NCBI RefSeq assembly: GCF_030936135.1
Contig: NC_082595.1
Location: forward strand, 66,392,716-66,456,715
DNA from: Gavia stellata
Taxonomy: Eukaryota > Chordata > Aves > Gaviiformes > Gaviidae
Direction: 5' to 3'
Length of the DNA stretch: 64,000 nt
Under the pieces are notes generated by a model. The model saw only the letters and a list, made by a program, of their open reading frames with translations. It did not search any database and was not told the DNA's origin. The translations under genes and the position numbers were made by a program. Shown piece by piece: positions 57,976-64,000 of the stretch. Each line of letters begins with the position of its first letter. The stretch's first letter is position 1.

Positions 57976-60114
57976 GTTGTTTGCCTTTTGGGGGTGATGG
58001 GATGGTGGTGTGTGTGTGTTTTGGTTTGGGGGGTTTTTTGGGGGCAACATGGTAAGTTTGAATGTGCTTACATTGTATGCGCTGCCTTAATGAGAAGCTA
58101 GTGTTTAAGCCCAGATCTAGTTGATTTAAAAGCATTTAATTTCCCTGTCTTGCTGGTATTCCACAGTCAACAGGACATCAGCAAAGTTGAGGCAAACTTG
58201 TATTTAGTTCTTTATACAATTAAGCTATTTCAAATACATTTTTTCTTTTTGTGCTTTTGTAATTATTTTTCCCTCCTTGACTTAAGCATTTACCCTTGGA
58301 AAATACCTACTCCTCAAATTTACCAGTACTAATTTGCCTCTTTTTTTGAAATATAAAAACAAGGTCGTTTTATATCTTTAAATAACATTAGCTAAAATGT
58401 GGCAGTAAAGTGACAGTGAATAGCGATGCAAAAGACAAGAATTAATGATCATTGTTAGTGAAGGCTGGATAAAAAGAAATCCATTATAGCTTGAGATCCT
58501 TGACAGCAGAATTGACGTCTAGCAGGCAGTTCCCTGTCCTGTATTTCTGTAGTTTGTCTATCAGAGTACAGGATTTTCTGTTTGTCCACATTTATTGCAT
58601 TCTGCAGACTGCTTCTTCAATTTGCCATCACTGGTTACTCTAATGAAAGAAATACAAGACTTTATACATTTTGGAGCTGTTATTTCATGGTTTCTGCAAA
58701 GTCTGCCATCACTATACTAATTTGCACAAACCTGATGTTTTTCATAGAAACCCTGAGGACCAGGACTGACACTTTTTTTCTTTTTTATTTTTAAATGACA
58801 GCTTATATTATGAAGCACAGATTGGCCTGAAAAAAGGGATCATTGATCTGATGCCCTTGGCACTGTTCAAAATTTTGCAAATATATGAAGAGGCAGCATA
58901 AAGTTATTTCGAGGTGTTCCCAGAGGGCAGTAGTCACAGACAGCCACAGAAAAACTCTCTGTTAAGGAGTTGGCAAATTTAATACAGGACAGTAAGAGAC
59001 CTCTCTCTCCTTTTTATAGTTAGAACAGGAATATTTGAATCCTACAGTGCTGAAGTCTTACTTTTTCACAGAACATCACATCAAAGTACATCATAACCTC
59101 TATTCTTACCTGATACCTGAAGTTGCATGAATAATATTAGCAGCAAACTTAAAGACCACTTAAGAAAAACTGCCCTGTTCTCCTTTCTGGAAACTGAAAA
59201 AAATGGAGAAAAGTTGTTTTAAGCAGTATTAGAAATCAAGAATGGGTTCTGAATAACTTACTGCTCTGCTGTAATGCTTTGATTTTTGACAAAATAATTA
59301 TAGATAAGATGGACAGGGATGTGCTTTTAATGTTTTGGGTGGGTTTTTTCCATTAAAAAAACAGTATTGTGTGGAAAAAGAAACTTTAAATAGGGAACTG
59401 TGTTTATCTAACCTGCTACAAGAGAATCATTTGAGTAAGACAATCATTGGGCCAAAATAGTGCTTATTGGTATGGAATTCTGTTCTGGTGTACATCACCT
59501 ACACATGTTTGAATTGCACACGTTTACACACACAGCGTTATATCTGCAAGTAGTATAGACTGAAGTCGGTACTAGTGTTGTCTTAATTACTTCTTCAAAT
59601 TCCTGCTGTACTCCATATCTGTGATTTTTTTTTTTTTTAACTTTTTTTTTAGGGCATGACTGTGAAAATGCTGTAGGCTATGTCTCTTGTTCAGTGGAAT
59701 GGAATAACTTTCTATTTATCGGACTTTTATGAGAAAGCATTGGTTCTCTTGATTTATCTGCTTAGATTGTGGGGGAATAAATTTGCAGCATAGTTTATGT
59801 AAATAACCATAAAGAAAGACATATAAAGTTTAGCCTTGAGTAGAGTTAAATTTTATACAAGAATCTCTAAGAGAAATGGAGTTTTACTTAATAGACAAAA
59901 CTCAAAGATTTTAAATATTTCCAGCTGAAAACTTTCTGTTTTATCTGGCTGAATACTAGCAATGATACCGTTTGGGTTGAATTACTTGAAGTTCATTAAT
60001 TTTTTTAAACTCTTTGTCAACAGATATGCTGTTGCCAGGGATTGAAATATTGCAGTCCTATTTATAAATTTACATTAATTTCGACAATGACTTATGACTT
60101 GGTTTTCTTTGTAG

Positions 60115-60235
60115 TTATTTGAACTGCTAGGCCCGGAAGGGTTTGAACTCATAGAGAAACTCCTACAGAACAGATCTCTGATTCTGCAAAGATCTTTGAC
60201 TTGTCCAAATGATAACAGGTTCCAGACTCTGCAAG
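60115..60235 (+). CDS. ASCC3: ASCC3 coding exon 4 (exon 5), residues 276-315 plus 1 nt
   Basis: 121 nt, acceptor TTTGTAG|TTATTTGAAC, donor CAAG|GTAAGC. Encodes LFELLGPEGFELIEKLLQNR and ends FQTLQ; the final G begins the Glu codon completed in exon 6. LFELLGPEG and LIEKLLQNR are strongly conserved, while the following LQRSLTCPND stretch is diverged from the mammalian protein. The exon was identified by protein continuity from KSGDELQNE in the previous exon, since it is too short to stand out as a frame. Confidence 0.96.
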
Positions 60236-62862
60236 GTAAGCGACTACAAAATTTTTATTCCAAACCAGATAAAAAATAGTTTTCTAACTGTTCAGTTATA
60301 TTTCAAACAGTATTGTCTGTGTGTATTTACAAAGCAAGCCAAAAAAAAATAGAGGGGGAGGGAGGGATATTTATATGGGCTTAAACAAAGAAATCATGGT
60401 CTTGTTATACGAAGGACATGAATACATATTGCATATATTTATTTACTTTTCCACTGCCTATGGGCAGTTTTTAAATGTGTAAACTGTTGTGCTATATCTA
60501 TTTTAATGGAGTACTCTCAAAATATGTTGATCTTTGGTTATTCCTCATCTGTTTTCCTGCTTACTCTCTACTTCTATACTATAATCAAATGTAGGTCTTG
60601 GGGAGAAAAACCACAGTAACAACCACTTCTGAAAAAAATAAAATTAAGCTTAAGGCTGGATAAGTCAGAGGAAAAAAAGGGGTTCAGGTTTTATACTGTG
60701 ATTTTTGTTTTTATAAGATAAATTGCCCGCACAGAGTAATCCTTCTAAAACCTGTTTTACAAATTGCTGTTTAAAAACACGTCCTCTCACTTTCTTCTGT
60801 GACAGAAATAAATCCGATTGTGAATAGGTTGTGACTTAGGATAAATTTTACACGGACATAGCACCATGCAGCCCATTGCATGTTCATAGCATATGGAGAT
60901 AGAAAAATGTGAATAAAACGAGTAAGGGTGGACTTATGTATCCTCACAATAATTTTAAAATGCAAGTAAACCCCTTTTAATACTTTTATCTTAAATGAAA
61001 TGTTACATAGGCAAGTGTTTAGAAGTTCACCTCTTATTGTGCTGATGGTTAGTCTAAACTTATCAGAACAACCGTTAGTTTTATCTGTTCATGTTTTCAG
61101 CGTGGAATGTCTTGCTATCAGTATAACAAGGTTTTGTGTCCTGATGTTTTTGCCCTTCTCAAATAATAAAAAATTAAAAGTACGTAAAGAATATTTTCAG
61201 TGTTGTGCTTTTGAAACAGGAAAGCTTTACTGATTGTATGCTTTTTTAACTGAGGAGAGAATCCTTCCACTGTGGTAAAGAAGTCAATGGTATTTGAGTA
61301 TCTCCTCTGAGATTGAAGATGCTCTGCCCCAAGTTCAGTTTATTAATTTTAATAAGGCTTTTTTCTTTTAAGTTGATCAAAATGTTATTTCTAATGGGGA
61401 TTGAAGTTTTATCTTTCCAGAATTGCATTAGGGGAAGGGAATCATTTGTGTCTGCAAAAATTTAGTCAACTTTGAGTAATTTGTGTCTTGAGAAAATAAG
61501 CACAAGTCAAGGAACTGCACGTGTACTGCATTTTTGTAGCATGCTGTATTATTTGACTATTTCTTATGTAATTTACTTCCATGGCAGTAAAGGTGATTGT
61601 TGTGCTTATCAGACAAATCAAGGAACAGTTCTTTGCCCTGGTGTGTTCGACCTGAAATAAATTCAGTCAGGAAATTGCGTCCATTGTTGTTCCCTTTTAA
61701 TACAAGAGAGAGAGAGAGAGTTAAAGTTACAGACATGATGGTACTAATGTGGACATTTTGACAATTTATTAGGATTTTTTCAATGCTACTTAACAAGTTA
61801 TAGTCACCTTATCCAGTATGCATGCTGTGAGATGAAGGAGTTTCAGTGTTACTGTAGGTGAAAACTAAGTGGCATGAATTGTTCAAAACATCAGTCAAGT
61901 GGGTTTATTTGATGAAAAAAGTTTTCGGCTTCAGAGTTTGACTGCAAAAGTACATATGAAACATAATTGAACTAAGTATATAATATTCAGTCAAACCTAC
62001 AAAAGCTAATAATCTGTTTGCAGAATTTTGAAAATAGAAGTTTAAAACACGGATATAGTTAAAACCAAAACAAAATAAATCCACCCCATTGCATATAAAA
62101 AAAACTTGGTTGTGATTTTGGTTTTGGCTAGTAATGGCCTTGGAAGGGTGAATGTGCTTTTTCAAGTGAATGCTTTTTCAGGTTCCCTGCTCCCCTAGAT
62201 TTATTGTTGACTGTAATTGTTCTGTAGTTCTGATTCTTCTTGATTCAGTCCTGCTGCTTATCCCCACAAAAGGAAGGAGTCCTTCTGGTTGTATGGAATA
62301 GGGTTTCTTTTCTCACTTGTTTAGGGAAATTACATTGTGAGTATGCTTTCAATACAATCATGTTACCTAGTAAATATACACTAATTGTTATGTGAAGAGG
62401 CTGTTTAAAAAAACCAGCCTGTTTAATCTGTTTTCACCCCATTCTAGTCATCAGTGTATACATGTAAGAGGAGAAATGAGTGGCATTTCCATTGTAGATG
62501 AAGTTGTTATAAATACAGAAAAGAAAAAAAGCCCTTCCTTTTGCTGCCAGCCCATCCTCTAGCTCTGGGATGAAGAATTTTTGTTTGCTTAACAATGGTA
62601 ATTTTAAACATGTCCTACCTTTGGGACATGAACTGATGGTACTTCTAGATTTCTTGAGGCTGACTGCTGCATGGTTATCTACATAAACCTAAACTATCTT
62701 TAAACACACACACCCCCCAACATCTGTCTGTCCCCCACCCCCCAAAAAAAAACCCAACAACCAACCACCAAACCTCAAAAAACAAACCTTTAGAAGAAAA
62801 CTGGGGAAAACAGAGATGGAATCCAGTACTTACGGAGATGCATGCCTGTTATGATATTGCAG
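60236..62862 (+). other. ASCC3: ASCC3 intron 5
   Basis: 2,627 bp, AT-rich, with a GA run near 61,707-61,721 and, close to the acceptor, a low-complexity C/A-rich stretch (about 62,704-62,790). No mobile element recognised. The acceptor CCTGTTATGATATTGCAG has a weak, interrupted polypyrimidine tract. Confidence 0.85.
62704..62790. repeat. C/A-rich low-complexity tract
   Basis: Runs of ACACAC, CCCCCC and AAAAAAAA mixed with ACCAACC units, about 75 bases before the exon 6 acceptor. Confidence 0.8.
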
Positions 62863-63070
62863 AACAGTGCAAGAAGTTTATAGGAGAAAATGCTAAGCCC
62901 AATTATGGTTGTCAAGTTACAATTCAGTCTGAACAAGAAAAGCTGTTAATGAAACAATATCGTCGGGAAGAAAAGCGAAATGCCAGGAAAGAAAAACAAG
63001 CTGGGGAAGATGGAGAAGTTTCTGGAGAAGGACTGATGTGCTTTGATCCCAAAGAGCTGCGGATGCAAAG
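62863..63070 (+). CDS. ASCC3: ASCC3 coding exon 5 (exon 6), residues 316-384 plus 2 nt
   Basis: 208 nt, acceptor ATATTGCAG|AACAGTGC, donor CAAAG|GTAATA. Encodes EQCKKFIGENAKPNYGCQ, VTIQSEQEKLLMKQYRREEK and GLMCFDPKELRMQ. The basic/acidic RREEKRNARKEKQAGED segment is typical of the linker between the ASCC2-binding region and the first helicase cassette. The last two bases (AG) make the Arg codon completed by the first base of exon 7. A Met-starting frame at 62,838 begins in intron and is not the start of a protein. Confidence 0.97.
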
Positions 63071-63833
63071 GTAATAAATGCCAAAAGTTGAGAAATGCTT
63101 CTGTTGTAATTGCTACTTCAACATATCTTAATATATTGTTTATTCTCTTTTAGTTTGCATTGGTGATTAGGTGGTTCTGACTTCAAGTCACGCATTATTA
63201 CAAGTGTAGAATTTTTTTTTTAATATGAAAACCTAATTTTCAGGGAAAGAAAGCAGTGATCTGCTTAATAAGAATCTTCTTGATCTCCTCTATGTGGGCT
63301 GGAGATGCAGATTAGAGGGGTAGGCTATCTTTCTGTTCCTGTATGCACACGACTTGCTTAAGATTTATGAAGTCTGTACTAAATCTATCAGAACTATCTT
63401 TCTTTTTTTCCTCTCAAGATTAATGGGTACTATTTTCCATGTTGTCAGCTAAAGGTAGTGGGAGGAGTAGGGGAGGGAGAGGATAAGGAGCAAATAAGCC
63501 ATTGTATTTCATACTGAGAAAAATATAGCGGGACTGGTATTTAACTGTGAATACATGTTGCTGTATAGGTTAAAAAGAGGCAAAACTGCATTTGGGAAAG
63601 CCTTGTACTTACTGGATTGCACTTTTGATTTTTATCTAAACAGTGTGTTATAAGGACTTGGTTTAACTGATGCCAGAGAGTAACACTGTAAAATTCCTTT
63701 GTTAATTATTTTATGCAATGTTTTTTTCCTTAAAATTCCACAACTCTTGCTCTGACTTTAATATACCACATTCAGTTTTTCTGATGGCTGCCTAAAATGG
63801 ACAGAATTATTACAGTTATTTTTCTGCTCACAG
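63071..63833 (+). other. ASCC3: ASCC3 intron 6
   Basis: 763 bp, no repeats recognised beyond short T-runs. Acceptor TTTTTCTGCTCACAG|AGAACT has a good pyrimidine tract. Confidence 0.93.
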
Positions 63834-63975
63834 AGAACTAGCACTTTTGAATGCTCGAAGTATGCCAGTCCTAGGCAGACAGAGAGAGATGGACTTCGAA
63901 AAAATTCATTATCCGCATGTTTATGATTCCAGAGCTGAAGCTATGAAAACATCAGCATTCATTGGGGGTGCAAAG
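63834..63975 (+). CDS. ASCC3: ASCC3 coding exon 6 (exon 7), residues 385-432
   Basis: 142 nt, acceptor CTCACAG|AGAACTAGC, donor GCAAAG|GTACGT, phase 0 at the 3' end. Encodes RELALLNARSMPVLG, EKIHYPHVYDSRAEAMKTSA and FIGGAK. The KIHYPHVYD block is nearly invariant in vertebrate ASCC3 and lies shortly before the first helicase cassette; the Walker A motif (GAGKT) is in a later exon outside the window. The alternative acceptor two bases on (CAGAG|AACT) would break the frame. Confidence 0.97.
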
Positions 63976-64000
63976 GTACGTGTTTGGTGCATGACCCTTC
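63976..64000 (+). other. ASCC3: start of ASCC3 intron 7, window edge
   Basis: Only 25 bases beyond the GTACGT donor are present. The helicase cassettes, Sec63 domains and 3' end of the gene lie to the right of the window. Confidence 0.95.

Larger units (their letters stand above)
35596..60114 (+). other. ASCC3: ASCC3 intron 4
   Basis: 24.5 kb, the longest complete intron apart from intron 1. Separately listed contents are a 12-bp-arm hairpin (41.35 kb), poly-C (42.5 kb), two CR1 fragments (42.9 and 43.8 kb) and a possible antisense pseudogene (57.1-58.0 kb). The remaining stretches, including 36-41, 45-52 and 58-60 kb, are AT-rich; open frames there (for example 45,528-45,911 and 50,233-50,621) lack protein signatures. 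Short T-runs and C-runs are frequent (for example 40,697-40,724 C-rich). The acceptor is TTCTTTGTAG|TTATTT. Confidence 0.8.

Noticed and set aside
62838..63074. 78-codon frame starting at ATG 62,838
   Set aside because: ASCC3 exon 6 with intronic sequence at its left; not an independent start.
1..64000. CRISPR arrays, operons, phage or plasmid systems, tRNA or rRNA genes
   Set aside because: None seen; the window is a vertebrate intron-exon landscape and the repeats are microsatellites, LINEs and LTRs.

Overview
The window is nuclear DNA from a bird. The evidence is several CR1 retrotransposon copies, which dominate avian interspersed repeats; solo LTRs of an avian ERVL-like family; long AT-rich introns; and one spliced vertebrate gene whose encoded protein is recognisably ASCC3. 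The species cannot be fixed from sequence alone. There is no bacterial, plasmid, phage or CRISPR content, and I found no previously undescribed system. What stands out is the way repeats are arranged around the ASCC3 exons.

Layout. (1) 1-8.4 kb is sequence 5' of ASCC3. It holds a possible last coding exon of an unidentified minus-strand gene at the left edge (494-660, poly(A) signal at 162-167), one CR1 fragment (about 2.41-3.14 kb), and otherwise AT-rich unique DNA. (2) 8.4-9.43 kb is a strong CpG island, the ASCC3 promoter and untranslated exon 1. (3) Intron 1 runs about 17.7 kb to 26,566 and holds three LTR copies of one family, a minus-strand CR1 tail, an internally deleted CR1 and small tandem repeats. 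(4) ASCC3 coding exons on the plus strand are 26,621-26,710 (within exon 26,567-26,710), 29,314-29,464, 35,012-35,595, 60,115-60,235, 62,863-63,070 and 63,834-63,975. All junctions are GT-AG and every phase agrees, giving 432 uninterrupted codons: the N-terminal region of ASCC3 before the first helicase motif. The rest of the gene continues to the right.

ASCC3 is a Ski2-like helicase. It works in the ASC-1/ASCC complex in alkylation repair with ALKBH3, and with ASCC2 and TRIP4 in the ribosome quality control trigger complex that splits collided ribosomes. The N-terminal region encoded here is the part known to bind ASCC2.

Points for a second look: two very similar same-strand CR1 copies flank exons 3 and 4, and losing those exons together would be in frame; one of these CR1s ends 86 bp before exon 3 and makes up most of intron 2; an overlapping upstream ORF spans the ASCC3 start codon; a cleanly bounded solo LTR has a 5-bp target duplication; a perfect 14-bp-arm hairpin lies in intron 3; a broken protein-like relic lies antisense in intron 4; and a possible neighbouring-gene exon lies at the left end.
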